Below are positions 51,417 through 61,953 of a DNA stretch of 64,000 bases, one piece after another; position 1 is the first letter of the stretch; each line of letters starts with the position of its first letter. The notes under the pieces are model-generated. The model worked only from the letters and a program-made list of their open reading frames with translations. It had not been told where the DNA came from and searched no databases. The stretch comes from Phycisphaerae bacterium (GTDB taxonomy: Bacteria; Planctomycetota; Phycisphaerae; UBA1845). A program made the translations under genes and the position numbers. The stretch lies in contig JAGFJJ010000007.1 in NCBI GenBank assembly GCA_024102815.1, forward strand, positions 1-64,000. Reading direction: 5' to 3'.

Positions 51417-53393
51417 ATGGCCAAGAAGCATGTAGTCGTCGTCGGCGGAGGGCTGGGAGGCCTGGCGGCCACGATGAAGTTGGCGGAGCAGGGTATCCAC
51501 GTTTACCTGCTCAGCCTGGTTCCAGTGAAGCGCTCGCATAGCGTGTGCGCCCAGGGAGGGATCAACTCGGTCAACGACCTCACCCGCCAGCAGGGCGACA
51601 CGGAGTGGCTGCACTTCGACGACTCGGTCTACGGCGGCGACTTCCTTCAGCATCAGCCGCCGGTCAAGGAGATGTGCGACTGGGCCCCCAGGGTCATCGA
51701 TCTGCTCGATCGTCTGGGCGTTCCCTTCAACCGCACGGCCGAGGGGCTCCGCGATCAGCGGCGCTTCGGCGGAACCTTGTATAAGCGAACGGCTTTCGCC
51801 GGGGCCACGACCGGGCAGCAGCTTATCTACGCGCTGGACGAGCAGGTCCGCCGCTGGGAAACGGAGGGGCTGGTCGAGAAGTTCGAGTATTGGGATTTCC
51901 TCGGACCGATCCTCGACGACAACGGCGTATGCCGCGGCGTCGTCGCCCAGGACATGTTCAGCATGGAGATCCGCTCGTTCGCGGCCGATGCCGTGGTCAT
52001 GGCCACCGGCGGGTGCGGGTTGATTTACGGCCGCAGCACGATGTCCATGATCTGCACGGGCGGCGCGGCCGGTCGCGTCTATCGGGCGGGCGTCAAGTAC
52101 GCCAACGGCGAGTTCATCCAGGTCCATCCCACGGCAATCCCCGGGACGGACAAGCTCCGCTTGATGAGCGAGAGCGCCCGCGGCGAAGGCGGCCGAGTCT
52201 GGGTGCCGCGCAAGCCGCAGGACAACCGCGATCCCACCAGCATTCCCGCGAGTGAACGATACTATTTCCTCGAAGAGCGTTATCCGAAGTATGGCAACCT
52301 CGTTCCGCGTGACATCGCCACGCGGGAGATTTTCGACGTTTGCGTGAATCACGGGTTGAGCGTGGAGAAAGAGCGGCTTTGCGTCTATCTCGACGTGACC
52401 GAGCTGGAGCCGACCACGCAGAAGAAGCTCGACGGCATCCTGGAAATCTACGAGAAGTTTCAGGGCGCTGACCCGCGGCATGTGCCCATGAAGATCTTTC
52501 CCGCGGTGCACTACTCGATGGGCGGGCTGTGGATCGACTACGAGCGCGATGACAAGACCGGCGGTCTGGTGCCCGGCTCGCCGCGCAATCAGCACAGCAA
52601 CATCCCCGGCATCTTCGTCGTCGGCGAGCAGGACTATCAATATCACGGGGCCAATCGACTGGGAGCCAACTCGCTTCTCAGTTGCATCTTCGCGGGATTG
52701 ATTGTCGGGCCGTCCATCGAGAACTATCTCAAGTCGCGGAAGGACTCCGCCCAAGACCTTCCCGTTTCGCTTTTCGACGGCGCCGCAAAGCGCTGCCACG
52801 ACGAGACGGACCGGCTCATTAAGAACCAGGGCAACGAGAATCCTTACAAGATTCATCAGGAACTTGGCGACTGGATGACGCGCAACGTCACTGTGGTGCG
52901 CTACAACAAAGAAATCCAGGCCACGCTGGACAAGATCGGTGAGCTCGAAGATCGCTATCAGAAAGTCGCGCTGTCCGACAAGGGGAACTGGACCAACCAG
53001 AATCTGAGCTTCACGCGGGCGTTGGGCGAGATGCTCATGCTTGCCCGGGTGATTGCCGAAGGCGCCTTGAAGCGGGACGAGTGTCGCGGAGCGCACTACA
53101 AGCCGGATTTCGCGATTCCCGCACCCGATGCGGATGACCCGGCCGAGCTGCGCCAGCAGGCCCGGAAATGGTGTGAGGCATTCAAGAAGCAAACCGATCA
53201 GTGGCTGAAGTCCACGATTGCGGAGTATTCGCCCGATGGACCGGTCTTCTCGTACGAGGAGGTCGATACCTCGCTGATTCCGCCGCGCCCGCGGACGTAT
53301 GGCCTGAAAGGCGCCGAGGTCATCGAGGAAACCTGGCGGGAAATGATGAGGCCGCGCGAGTCGCGAGCCGCGGTCGGGGCGACGGCGAAGTAA
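51417..53393 (+). CDS. sdhA: Succinate dehydrogenase flavoprotein subunit
   Basis: SdhA oxidises succinate to fumarate with covalently bound FAD in the TCA cycle and respiratory chain. The 658-residue protein has the FAD fold VVVVGGGLGGLAATMKLAEQ, the FAD-linked His41 in KRSHSVCAQGGI, the active-site region VHPTAIPGTDKLRLMSESAR with GEGGR, and DIATREIFD, HYSMGGLWIDYE and GANRLGANSLLSCIFAG. The ATG at 51417 is preferred to a GTG 9 bases earlier. Length fits the non-proteobacterial type B enzyme. Confidence 0.97.
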   Translation: MAKKHVVVVGGGLGGLAATMKLAEQGIHVYLLSLVPVKRSHSVCAQGGINSVNDLTRQQGDTEWLHFDDSVYGGDFLQHQPPVKEMCDWAPRVIDLLDRLGVPFNRTAEGLRDQRRFGGTLYKRTAFAGATTGQQLIYALDEQVRRWETEGLVEKFEYWDFLGPILDDNGVCRGVVAQDMFSMEIRSFAADAVVMATGGCGLIYGRSTMSMICTGGAAGRVYRAGVKYANGEFIQVHPTAIPGTDKLRLMSESARGEGGRVWVPRKPQDNRDPTSIPASERYYFLEERYPKYGNLVPRDIATREIFDVCVNHGLSVEKERLCVYLDVTELEPTTQKKLDGILEIYEKFQGADPRHVPMKIFPAVHYSMGGLWIDYERDDKTGGLVPGSPRNQHSNIPGIFVVGEQDYQYHGANRLGANSLLSCIFAGLIVGPSIENYLKSRKDSAQDLPVSLFDGAAKRCHDETDRLIKNQGNENPYKIHQELGDWMTRNVTVVRYNKEIQATLDKIGELEDRYQKVALSDKGNWTNQNLSFTRALGEMLMLARVIAEGALKRDECRGAHYKPDFAIPAPDADDPAELRQQARKWCEAFKKQTDQWLKSTIAEYSPDGPVFSYEEVDTSLIPPRPRTYGLKGAEVIEETWREMMRPRESRAAVGATAK

Positions 53394-53459
53394 GAAGCAT
53401 CGGGTCCGCGCCCCCAGACTCTGGCGCGGTCCGGATATTTGAAAAAGGGCATGGGTATC

Positions 53460-54218
53460 ATGGCCAAGACATTTCGCGTGAAAGTGCTGCGACAGGACGG
53501 CCCGCAAGACGGTTCCCATTGGGAGACGTTTGAGCTTCCCTACGAAGACGGGATGAACATTACCACGGTTCTGCTCCGCATCGCCGCCAACCCGGTTACG
53601 GTCGACGGCAAGGAGACGACGCCGGTGGCGTACGACTCATGCTGCCTGGAAGAGGTCTGCGGCGCCTGCACAATGGTCATCAACGGCCGGGTCCGCCAGG
53701 GCTGCTCGGCGCTGGTGGACGCTCTGCTCAAGGAATCGAGCGACGGCATCGAGCTGCGCCCGATGACCAAGTTTCCCGTCATCCGAGACCTGCTGGTGAA
53801 CCGCAAGGCGATGTTCGAGTCGCTCAAGAAGGTCAAGGGATGGATCCATGTGGATGGCTACTACGACCTCGGACCGGGCCCGCGCGTGTCGCCCAAGGTT
53901 CAGGAGGAAGCCTACCCGCTGTCGCGTTGCATGACCTGCGGCTGCTGCGTGGAGGCCTGCCCGCAGTTCAACGAGCATTCGACGTTCATCGGCCCGGCGG
54001 CGATTTCCCAAGCCATTCTCTTCAACATGCATCCCACGGGAAAAGTGGACCGCGATGACCGCTTGGCCGTACTGGCAGGCGTCGGCGGCATTGCCGATTG
54101 CGGCAACAGCCAGAACTGCGTCAAGGTCTGCCCGAAGGAAATCCCGCTGACGGACTCCATCGCCGAGGCCGGCCGCGACACGACTTTGTACACCTTCCGC
54201 AAGTGGTTCGGGCGATAA
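53460..54218 (+). CDS. sdhB: Succinate dehydrogenase iron-sulfur subunit
   Basis: SdhB passes electrons from FAD to the quinone site through three clusters. The 252-residue protein has the [2Fe-2S] ligands in SCCLEEVCGACTMVINGRVR with a following QGC, the [4Fe-4S] ligands CMTCGCCVEACP, and the last set CVKVCPKEIPL. The ATG at 53460 (MAKTFRVKVLR) is used; an ATG 9 bases upstream is equally possible. It completes the sdhCAB operon. Confidence 0.96.
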   Translation: MAKTFRVKVLRQDGPQDGSHWETFELPYEDGMNITTVLLRIAANPVTVDGKETTPVAYDSCCLEEVCGACTMVINGRVRQGCSALVDALLKESSDGIELRPMTKFPVIRDLLVNRKAMFESLKKVKGWIHVDGYYDLGPGPRVSPKVQEEAYPLSRCMTCGCCVEACPQFNEHSTFIGPAAISQAILFNMHPTGKVDRDDRLAVLAGVGGIADCGNSQNCVKVCPKEIPLTDSIAEAGRDTTLYTFRKWFGR

Positions 54219-54342
54219 TCCAACAGGCCGGGCCTGACTTCCCTGTCGCGAGCAACGGACCTGTCGATGAGCGCGACAAAGGGCGCGTGCGCTGTTTCCA
54301 TGAGCTCCGGGCCTGTCTGTACACATTCAAAGGGACGACTGC

Positions 54343-55923
54343 ATGTCCATGAAACGATCTGAGCAATCCGGGCTTCCGTTCGGCCGTTGCCTGCTACCTG
54401 TTGCCTGTTGCCTTTTCTTCGCAATTCCCTCCGCCCGCGCGGAGGATCAGCGCATCGACCCGAACAACCCCCCGCAGGGTCGATTCGCCGACGATTGGGC
54501 CGTGATCTATCTCGCCGGACAGAAGATCGGTTACTCCCACTCATACATCACGCGCGAGGGCGACCAGATCCAGAGCTCCAGCCGCATGCACTTCTCCATC
54601 GATCGGGCCGATCAGCCCATCAAGATCGAACTGGAGCAGTCGTCGACGGAAACGATCATGGGCAGGCCGTTGGCATTTTCTTCAACAATGGACCTTTCAC
54701 AATTTCGCAACACGACGAGCGGCACGGTTCAGAACGGCAGGCTGACGCTGATCACCTCGCAGTTCGGGGCCGAGACGAAACAAACGCTGGATTTTCCCGA
54801 AGGGGCCTTGATGAGCTGGGGGCTGCTCCGGGAATCGCTGGTGCGCGGATTCAAGCCCGGTACCAATTACACGGTAAAGACCTATGCACCCGAGTTGAGG
54901 ACGAACGAGGCCATCCCCGCGGAGACCACGGTCGGCGAATGGGAGGAGTTTTCCGCCCAGGGGAAGACACATCGGGGGCAGCGCGTCACCGTGCGGATGA
55001 ACGCACCCACGGGAACGATGGAGATGATCTCGTGGGTCGATGAGCGCGGCCTGCCCGTGCGCATGCTGGTTCCCGCGCCGGGCATCGGCGAACTGGAAGT
55101 GGTCGTCACGGACGAGAAGTCGGCGTTGGCCGACTTCGTTCCGCCCGAGCTGTTCATGAAAACGACGATCAAGGCCGATCGCCGCATCGACCGTTCCCGC
55201 GCCAACCGCATCCGCTACAAGGTGACGACGACCGTCCCGGATCTGAAGCTGGAGCCGTTCCCGGAAACGGATTCGCAGAAGGTGAAGATGCTGCCCGATG
55301 GATCGATGGAGGTGACGGTTATCCGCCAGGAGCACGCCGCAGCGGCAAGCCCCGCGCCGGGAATGTCACCAGAACAGCGCAAGGAGTATCTCGGCAGCAA
55401 CCTGATGATGAACCTCGACGATCCGAAGTTGAAGAAACTCGCGGAGCAGGCCGTTGCGGGAGCTGACGTTTCCGACCCCTACAAGCTGGCCGATCAACTC
55501 CGGAAATTCGTCACTGATTATGTTGAGGAAAAGAGCCTCAACATCGGATTCGCCACGGCCAACGAGGTCTGCCGGACCAAGGAGGGCGATTGCAGCGAGC
55601 ACGGCGTACTGCTGGCGGCGCTGGGTCGACTGCATGGGCTGCCCTCGCGCGTGGCGGTGGGCTTGGCCTACGTCCCCGTATTCGCCCGGCAGGACGACAT
55701 TTTCGGCTACCACATGTGGACGCAGTTCTACATCGACGGCCAATGGCTGGACGTGGACGCCGCCTTGCGGGAGACGCAATGCAGCCCCACGCGACTCACC
55801 TTTGCCACCTCCTCGCTGCACAGCACGGGGCTGGCCGATCTGAGCCTGCCCCTATTGAACCGCATCGGGGCCATTAAGGTGGACATCGCCGAGGTTGATC
55901 CGCCGGAGGCGGCAACGAAGTAG
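54343..55923 (+). CDS. Secreted transglutaminase-like (papain-fold) protein
   Basis: The 526-residue protein has a signal peptide (RCLLPVACCLFFAIPSARA), a long beta-rich middle, and a C-terminal transglutaminase-core domain. The catalytic Cys-His-Asp set is seen as Cys in EGDCSEHGVLLAALGR, His in FGYHMWTQFYIDG and Asp in WLDVDAAL. Bacterial proteins of this type are thought to be peptidases or amidases in the envelope, but substrates are mostly unknown. The start at 54343 gives the best signal peptide. Confidence 0.88.
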   Translation: MSMKRSEQSGLPFGRCLLPVACCLFFAIPSARAEDQRIDPNNPPQGRFADDWAVIYLAGQKIGYSHSYITREGDQIQSSSRMHFSIDRADQPIKIELEQSSTETIMGRPLAFSSTMDLSQFRNTTSGTVQNGRLTLITSQFGAETKQTLDFPEGALMSWGLLRESLVRGFKPGTNYTVKTYAPELRTNEAIPAETTVGEWEEFSAQGKTHRGQRVTVRMNAPTGTMEMISWVDERGLPVRMLVPAPGIGELEVVVTDEKSALADFVPPELFMKTTIKADRRIDRSRANRIRYKVTTTVPDLKLEPFPETDSQKVKMLPDGSMEVTVIRQEHAAAASPAPGMSPEQRKEYLGSNLMMNLDDPKLKKLAEQAVAGADVSDPYKLADQLRKFVTDYVEEKSLNIGFATANEVCRTKEGDCSEHGVLLAALGRLHGLPSRVAVGLAYVPVFARQDDIFGYHMWTQFYIDGQWLDVDAALRETQCSPTRLTFATSSLHSTGLADLSLPLLNRIGAIKVDIAEVDPPEAATK

Positions 55924-56083
55924 CCCGGAGTTGCCACCCGGGACGACTTGGCCACCCCGGCATCCGCCGCTAGAATGCCCCCCTGCGCCAGGGGTTTCGG
56001 CGACAGAGACAGGCCGTCCCCCGGGCTGGGTGTGTTGTCTTGCCTGTTGACCTGCCTTGAGTGACCTGATCGGCAAGCCGGAG

Positions 56084-57952
56084 ATGATCGTGAAGCCTTC
56101 CCCCCTCGCGGCCGTTGTGGCGATCGTAGCGGTTATCCTGTTCTCCGCCGGACTGTGGTTCATTTCGGCGCCGCCGTCCCGTCTTCGGGCCGAGGCGCAG
56201 ATCGCCGACCACGTGGAGCGCGCCCGTCGCCTGCTCGAGCAATTCAACGTGTCGCTGGAACAATCGCAAACGATCGCCGATGAGCTGGCCCAGCGCGGCG
56301 TCGACGTCGACCTCGAGGATGTGGACGAACTGGCCGAAGAAGAGGATTTCGTCGACTACTTTCAGAAGCGACACGAGGAAGCCTGGACGACTTTCCAGCC
56401 CATGAACTGGCAGGCCGATCCCCCCCGCCCCGAACGCCCCCCCGGCTACGGGAATATCGCGGGGCTGGCTCGCAAGGGACTTTCCGAGCAGCACAGTCTT
56501 GATTCCCGCAATGGCAAGCTCCTCGACAGGGCGCTCCAGGAAATCAGCGCGGCCATGGCCGTTGGTGACGGCGACGTCAGTGGACGCAACGATGCCGAAG
56601 CCAATCGCCTCAAGGGTATCATCCTCTATCACCAGGGATTGACGGACGCACTCCGCGCGCGTCTGGTTCGAAACGATGCAACCCGGCTGCGCCAGCGACT
56701 TGTCGAGCTTTCCGACGAAGTCCTGGGGGCACAGGCTGCGATCCGCCGCGCAGAGGGCACGGAGCTGGCCGAGAAAACTGACGAGCTGAAAGACCGCATG
56801 CGGGAACGTTCCTCCGATCTCGATCGTCACAAGGGTGAGCTCGCCGCGCTGGACGAGGTGATTGGGCAGACCGAAGCGAAGCTCGCTTCGGCTCGCAGTC
56901 GGCTCGACGCTGCCCGCGCGGAAATGGATGCGCTTCGTGAGAAGGGGCTCGACTTCTCGCAGGAGAACGCTGCGGCCGTATTCGAAGAAAATCTCATGGC
57001 GCTGGACGCCAAACGACGCCAGGCGGAGCGTGACGTGCAGACGCTGCAATATGGCGACATCCCCGCGGCACGACTCGCTCCCGGTCAGGATTACCTCACG
57101 GGCCAATATGTTCAAGCCGGAACGGACCAACCGCAAACCGTACGTGGCCTGGAATCGCTCAAGGGGGACCGCGAGATCCTGGCCACTCGCGTTGCCGAAC
57201 TCCAAGCCGAGCTGGACAACCTCGGCGAGGACATCGACCGCCTGGTCAAGCTGCGTCAGGCGCGCGACGGACTGCGCAGCGGGGCGGAGTCGGCGATCGC
57301 CGAGGCCCGAAGCCAGGCCAAGGACATTTACACGCTGCTCGATGACATCGAGTCGCAGGCACAAGAGATCGAAGACGCCGCTCTGGGCAAGTTGGATCAA
57401 TCCGCGAAGGCGTCCGGCGCAGCCGCGCGGCTCGCTGGAGAATCGATCCGCCAGGCGCGCGAGCGCACCGAAGGCATCGCACCGGCCGCGCTGGAACGAT
57501 CGCCGTTCAAGCCGCGCCTGGATGACAACGGCGTGGAGGCGGCCGCCGGGGCTCAGGAAGCTGATGCGCTGCTCGCCGCCGCCTGGGTCCGCCTTCATCA
57601 GTACCTGGGAAACAACGCCGACGCCACCTGCCTGGCGGTTACGAGAGAGCCGCTGATGTTGCCTGGCGCGGATGAAGCCGCCCGCCGGGCCGACGCCGAC
57701 GAGGCACGCAGCGCCGGTGCCGAGCTCATCTCCGAGGCGATGAGGACTCTGGAGCAGGCCCACCGCAAGGGTCGCCGGCACTGGACCTATGTCGCCCAGC
57801 AGGCGGGGGCGGACTATCTCCTTGCCCTGTTCGGCTACACGGACTACCGCAAAGACGCCGTCGAAGCGTACCGCAGTGCTCTGAAGGGCCGTGAAAATGA
57901 GCCCTACACCGGTGTCTACAACGACGCCATCGCGGCATTGGGCTCGCCATAA
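56084..57952 (+). CDS. Membrane-anchored long coiled-coil protein
   Basis: I recognise no family. An N-terminal membrane helix (LAAVVAIVAVILFSAGLWFI) is followed by about 590 residues dominated by heptad-like helices (for example RLVELSDEVLGAQAAIRRAE and ILATRVAELQAELDNLGEDI) with many Asp, Glu, Arg and Ala. The C-terminal part (HWTYVAQQAGADYLLALFGY and DYRKDAVEAYRSALKGREN) resembles a TPR-like ending. The ATG at 56084 is used; a TTG at 56057 is possible. It may be a structural envelope protein. Confidence 0.65.
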   Translation: MIVKPSPLAAVVAIVAVILFSAGLWFISAPPSRLRAEAQIADHVERARRLLEQFNVSLEQSQTIADELAQRGVDVDLEDVDELAEEEDFVDYFQKRHEEAWTTFQPMNWQADPPRPERPPGYGNIAGLARKGLSEQHSLDSRNGKLLDRALQEISAAMAVGDGDVSGRNDAEANRLKGIILYHQGLTDALRARLVRNDATRLRQRLVELSDEVLGAQAAIRRAEGTELAEKTDELKDRMRERSSDLDRHKGELAALDEVIGQTEAKLASARSRLDAARAEMDALREKGLDFSQENAAAVFEENLMALDAKRRQAERDVQTLQYGDIPAARLAPGQDYLTGQYVQAGTDQPQTVRGLESLKGDREILATRVAELQAELDNLGEDIDRLVKLRQARDGLRSGAESAIAEARSQAKDIYTLLDDIESQAQEIEDAALGKLDQSAKASGAAARLAGESIRQARERTEGIAPAALERSPFKPRLDDNGVEAAAGAQEADALLAAAWVRLHQYLGNNADATCLAVTREPLMLPGADEAARRADADEARSAGAELISEAMRTLEQAHRKGRRHWTYVAQQAGADYLLALFGYTDYRKDAVEAYRSALKGRENEPYTGVYNDAIAALGSP

Positions 57953-58298
57953 TCGAGTCTCCGGCCGTACCTGTTCGCGCCATATGGAAGACCAGCGATT
58001 GACTTTCGCGCAAAGCGATCGTGAAAAACGTACTCGGGCAGCGCAAACGCATTGTCGGATGTTGTAAGAACCGCCTCGATTCCGAGCGCCGTGGCCCCCC
58101 TCCGCGTTGACCTTGGAAAACTGCCGGGCGATAATCCACGGTGGGATACGAGCGGTTGCACCGGATTTCCGACCCCAAGCGTCGGCCCCGCCTTCCACAA
58201 CACACCCGTTGGGACCGCCGCCGCATCGATCCGACGATTGGCCCGGCGTCATCGGCATGTTCCGCCGATGACCGCAAATGGGACCAGGGGGACAGGCC
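57953..58298. other. Promoter region of the sigma factor gene
   Basis: This 346-bp gap holds no supported gene. It should contain the promoter of the sigma factor, but no strong -35/-10 pair was seen. Confidence 0.35.
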
Positions 58299-59972
58299 GT
58301 GCCCAAGTTCTACAACAAAGACATGGCCGAGCTGGCTCATCAGCTCACGCTCTCTCCGCGGAGATTGCGGATCAAGCAGATTCTGGGAGTGGAAGCGCTC
58401 CTCGATCTGGTTGAGCCTGATCGGGCCTATCCATTTGAATTCGTCTGCGCCAGGATCACGGGCTACCAGAAACGCGGACCCGAGATCAGCGCGTCCATTC
58501 CCGGACAGGCGCTTGTCAGCGACCTGGTCACCCTGGCCGAGCTCATCAGCCGCAAGGCGAGCCTGACCGTCGCGGAGGTTGGAGAGCCGTTCCAGACCCA
58601 TCAGGAGCTGGCCGAGGGGCTTCGCGTCAGTACCAAGACCGTGCGTCGATGGCGCGATCGGGGCCTGATGGGCATTCGCCTCGTCTTCGAGGACGGTGTC
58701 AATCGCCTCGCGTTCCTCAAGCGAACCGTAGAGCGGTTCGTCCGCCACCACAAGAATCTCGTCGAGAAGGGCGCATCGTTCCGACAGCTCTCGGAACAGG
58801 AACGGGAGCAGATCGTCGCCCGGGCGAGAGAACTCCTGGCCAAGCGCCGCGTTCGCCTGCATGCCGCGGCGCGGACCATCGCGGAGGAGACCGGCCGGGC
58901 GGTGGAGACGGTGCGCTACACGCTCCGTCGATACGACGAGGCCAACCCCGCACGAGCGCTGTTCACGGGCCGCGCGGAGTCGATCCATACCGACAGCGAT
59001 CTGGCCGTTTGGCGCGCCCATGAATCGGGCAAGGGTGCGGCCGCCATCGCCGCGACAATGGAGGTCTCGGAAGACGACATTTACGCCGCGCTGCGGCGCG
59101 TTCAACTTCAGCGATGGGTGGCATCGCCGCCACAGTACATCCACAACGAATTGTTCGACGCACCGCAGGCGGACAGCCTGATATTGGATGCGCCGGAGCC
59201 GCCACCTTCCGAGGCGGAGGCCTCCCCGCGCATCCCCAAGGATCTGCCGGGTTATCTCCAGTCGCTCTACCTGACACCGTTGCTCACCACGGAGCAGGAG
59301 CGCGACCTGTTCCGGCGCTTCAATTACCTGAAATACAAGGCCGCCATGCAGCTCCGGTCCGTGGACACACTGAGTGCGACAACGGAGGAATTCGGCGAGA
59401 TCCAGGTGCTGTTGGCCCGCGCCGACGAAGTCCGCCAGCGCATCGTCCGGGCGAATCTGCGGCTGGTGGTGAGCATCGCCAAGAAGCACGTGGGCTGGTC
59501 ACCGCAGTTCTTCGAGGTCATCAGCGATGGCAACGTCTCGCTGCTGCGGGCCGTGGAAAAATTCGACTACGCGCTGGGCAACAAGTTCAGCACCTACGCC
59601 TCCTGGGCGATCATGAAGAACTACGCCCGATCGATCCCGGCCGAGCAGTACCAGGCGGCGCGCTACGTAACCGGGCAGGAGGAACTGCTCGACGCGGCGC
59701 CCTGCACCGCGCCGTCGGGTGCTACTGGCGAGTCCAGCGACCGTCGCCGCGTGCAGGAACTCATCGGCGAGGGTCTCATGGCGCTCGAGGAGCGTGAACG
59801 GGAGATCGTCCGGGCACACTTCGGCCTGGGTGGTGACGGAACACCGCTTACCCTCGAGCAACTCGGCCAGCGCTTCGGCGTCACCAAAGAGCGCGTTCGC
59901 CAGATCGAGCAGCGGGCCATCGAGCGCCTGCGCGAAGTGCTCGCGCCGGAACTCGCGGATTCGCTGGTCTAG
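58299..59972 (+). CDS. Sigma-70 family factor with N-terminal HTH modules and no region 3
   Basis: The 557-residue protein has sigma regions only in its second half. A 1.2-like segment lies at about 317-345, and region 2 at about 380-447 ([53 protein letters not shown]). After a linker of only some 40 residues comes region 4 at about 490-550 ([40 protein letters not shown]). Region 3 is missing. Residues 1-310 hold three HTH-like stretches: [20 protein letters not shown] at 101-120, [20 protein letters not shown] at 192-211 and [20 protein letters not shown] at 248-267. GTG at 58299 is chosen; ATG at 58278 is possible. Its regulon is unknown. Confidence 0.85.
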   Translation: MPKFYNKDMAELAHQLTLSPRRLRIKQILGVEALLDLVEPDRAYPFEFVCARITGYQKRGPEISASIPGQALVSDLVTLAELISRKASLTVAEVGEPFQTHQELAEGLRVSTKTVRRWRDRGLMGIRLVFEDGVNRLAFLKRTVERFVRHHKNLVEKGASFRQLSEQEREQIVARARELLAKRRVRLHAAARTIAEETGRAVETVRYTLRRYDEANPARALFTGRAESIHTDSDLAVWRAHESGKGAAAIAATMEVSEDDIYAALRRVQLQRWVASPPQYIHNELFDAPQADSLILDAPEPPPSEAEASPRIPKDLPGYLQSLYLTPLLTTEQERDLFRRFNYLKYKAAMQLRSVDTLSATTEEFGEIQVLLARADEVRQRIVRANLRLVVSIAKKHVGWSPQFFEVISDGNVSLLRAVEKFDYALGNKFSTYASWAIMKNYARSIPAEQYQAARYVTGQEELLDAAPCTAPSGATGESSDRRRVQELIGEGLMALEEREREIVRAHFGLGGDGTPLTLEQLGQRFGVTKERVRQIEQRAIERLREVLAPELADSLV

Positions 59973-60137
59973 TTTCCATTCTTCCATCGAAAAAGCATCT
60001 GCTTCCGGGCATGCGTTATGCGCCATGGCAAATACGCCATGTGGCGTCTGCGCTGACGCAAACTGAATTCGGCCATCCCGTGTCCCCGAAGCGGTCAAGC
60101 CACGTTCCCGGCCAAGCCGATAATCTGCGGGACGGAC

Positions 60138-60857
60138 ATGACCGTACTCGGGATCATCCTCGCCCGGGCGGGAAGCAAGGGCCTGCCCGGGAAATGCATG
60201 CGCCCCCTTCGCGGCCGACCGCTGATCACCTATTCATTTGACCATGCTCTCGCGAGCCGTCGACTGACGGACCTCGTGCTTACCACGGACAGTGAGCCGG
60301 CCAAGGAACTGGCACGCCGAGCGAACATCGACGTGGTGGACCGCCCCGCCGAGTTGGCCACGGACACGGCCACGGTAGACGACGCGGCGCGACACGCTGT
60401 CCTCGACTGGGAGCGGCGGCACCGGCAGACCATCGACGCCGTGGTTCTGCTCTACGGCAATATTCCGATCCGCGCGAGAGGACTCATTGACCGGGCCATC
60501 GAGCATCTGCAACAAAGCGGCGCCGATTCCGTACGGAGCGTGGCTCCGGTCACCAAGCTTCATCCCGACTGGCTGCATCGCCTCGACGGCGACCGCATGT
60601 GTCAGTACCGAACCAACAGCATCTACAGGCGGCAGGATCTGGAACCGCTGTATTATCACGACGGCGCCGTTGCAGCGGTTACACGTGCTGCGTTGTTCGC
60701 CGCGCTAGAGATGCCGGACGACCATCAGGCGTTCCTGGGGCGCGACCGCCGGGCGATCGTCCAGCAGGCGGAAGACTCCGTGGATGTTGACGGGCCGATG
60801 GACCTCTATGTGGCAGAAGCGCTCCTGCGGGCGAAAGACGAGTTGCAACATGATTGA
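60138..60857 (+). CDS. neuA: CMP-nonulosonate (acylneuraminate) cytidylyltransferase
   Basis: This enzyme activates a sialic-type sugar with CTP to give the CMP-sugar donor. The 239-residue protein has the nucleotide-binding signature [20 protein letters not shown], followed by [20 protein letters not shown], the [19 protein letters not shown] segment and a metal-site Asp near the end ([12 protein letters not shown]). The start is the ATG at 60138. Its last 8 bases overlap neuB, so the two are coupled. Confidence 0.92.
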   Translation: MTVLGIILARAGSKGLPGKCMRPLRGRPLITYSFDHALASRRLTDLVLTTDSEPAKELARRANIDVVDRPAELATDTATVDDAARHAVLDWERRHRQTIDAVVLLYGNIPIRARGLIDRAIEHLQQSGADSVRSVAPVTKLHPDWLHRLDGDRMCQYRTNSIYRRQDLEPLYYHDGAVAAVTRAALFAALEMPDDHQAFLGRDRRAIVQQAEDSVDVDGPMDLYVAEALLRAKDELQHD

Positions 60858-61953
60858 ATTCCGAAATCCGCTCATCCCCGAAGGGGCGCCGAACATATCC
60901 GGCGGCAGAGCCGTGACGATCGGCAACGATCGCGTCGGGCCTGGACAACGCGCGTATCTCGTCGCCGAAGCCGGCGTCAACCACAACGGCGACGAGCGTA
61001 TGGCACTCGCCCTTGTCGACGCGGCTGCGGACGGCTGCGCCGACGCCGTGAAGTTCCAGGTATTCCGGGCGGAAGACCTCGTCACACATAACGCGGCAAC
61101 CGCAGGCTATCAGCGCGCCGCCGGCGGACCGGCGTCCCAGCGCGCCCTGCTTGCTCCTCTGGAACTGACCGACGAAAGCTACGGGCGCATCGTTGCACGG
61201 TGTCACGCGCGCGGCATCGCTTTTCTGGCGACGCCGTTCGGCATCGCCGATGTCGCCCGCGTGCAGCGGATGGGCAGCGTCGCCATCAAGATTGCCTCGA
61301 CCGATTTGCCCAATCGGCCTCTTCTGGACGCAGCCGTAACCACGGGCTTGCCGATCGTTCTCTCCACGGGAGCCTCCACGCGTTGGGAAATCGGCGAGGC
61401 GGTGGGCTGGCTGCGCCAGCGCGGAGCCGGCGAGCGGCTCGTCCTGCTGCATTGCGTGAGTCGCTACCCCACGCCGCTGGAGGCGATCAACCTGGGTGCC
61501 ATTACCGGATTGCACCGGGCGTTCGACTTGCCGGCGGGCCTGAGCGATCACACGACGTCCGCCCTGACCGGCTCCTGGGCAAGAGCGGCCGGTGCGTGTC
61601 TGCTGGAAAAGCACATCACCCTCGATCAATCACTCACCGGGCCCGATCACGCCATGTCCCTTACGCCGGCGCAGTGGCGCGACTATGTCTCGCACGTGCG
61701 GGCGGCGGAGGGGGCCCTTGGTAGCGGTGCCGTGGGGATGGCGGCGGAAGAAACCGAGGTGCGCAACGTGGCCCGCAAGAGCGTCGTCGCGGCAGCGGAC
61801 ATCGCCGAGGGCGATGCGCTGACTTTCGAGCTGCTCACGTTGAAGCGTCCCGGCACGGGCATTTCCCCGCGGGAGTTCGTCCAACTCATCGGTCGTCGCG
61901 CGAGCCGAGCCATTCCGCGTGACACCGTCTTGTCGTGGGATATGGTCCGGTGA
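60850..61953 (+). CDS. neuB: N-acetylneuraminate (nonulosonate) synthase
   Basis: NeuB condenses phosphoenolpyruvate with a hexosamine (ManNAc or a bacterial derivative) to form a nine-carbon sugar acid. The 367-residue protein has the TIM-barrel landmarks YLVAEAGVNHNGDERMALAL, AVKFQVFRAEDLVT, ATPFGIADV, KIASTDLPNRPLL, VLSTGAST and LHCVSRYPTPLEAINLG. It ends with the antifreeze-like SAF domain (RKSVVAAADIAEGDALTFEL). The ATG at 60850 lies within the end of neuA. Confidence 0.94.
   Translation: MIEFRNPLIPEGAPNISGGRAVTIGNDRVGPGQRAYLVAEAGVNHNGDERMALALVDAAADGCADAVKFQVFRAEDLVTHNAATAGYQRAAGGPASQRALLAPLELTDESYGRIVARCHARGIAFLATPFGIADVARVQRMGSVAIKIASTDLPNRPLLDAAVTTGLPIVLSTGASTRWEIGEAVGWLRQRGAGERLVLLHCVSRYPTPLEAINLGAITGLHRAFDLPAGLSDHTTSALTGSWARAAGACLLEKHITLDQSLTGPDHAMSLTPAQWRDYVSHVRAAEGALGSGAVGMAAEETEVRNVARKSVVAAADIAEGDALTFELLTLKRPGTGISPREFVQLIGRRASRAIPRDTVLSWDMVR

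Noticed and set aside
51393-53519. 708-codon minus-strand frame opposite sdhA
   Set aside because: It mirrors the sdhA gene, whose motifs and operon place are certain, and has no family-like features.
55970-58306. 778-codon minus-strand frame opposite the coiled-coil protein
   Set aside because: Long antisense frames arise easily opposite Asp/Glu/Arg/Ala-rich coiled coils in GC-rich DNA. The product shows no domain, and the plus-strand protein has a clear membrane helix and heptads.
57726-59489. 587-codon minus-strand frame opposite the sigma factor
   Set aside because: It is antisense to an intact sigma-70 domain protein; no motif was seen.
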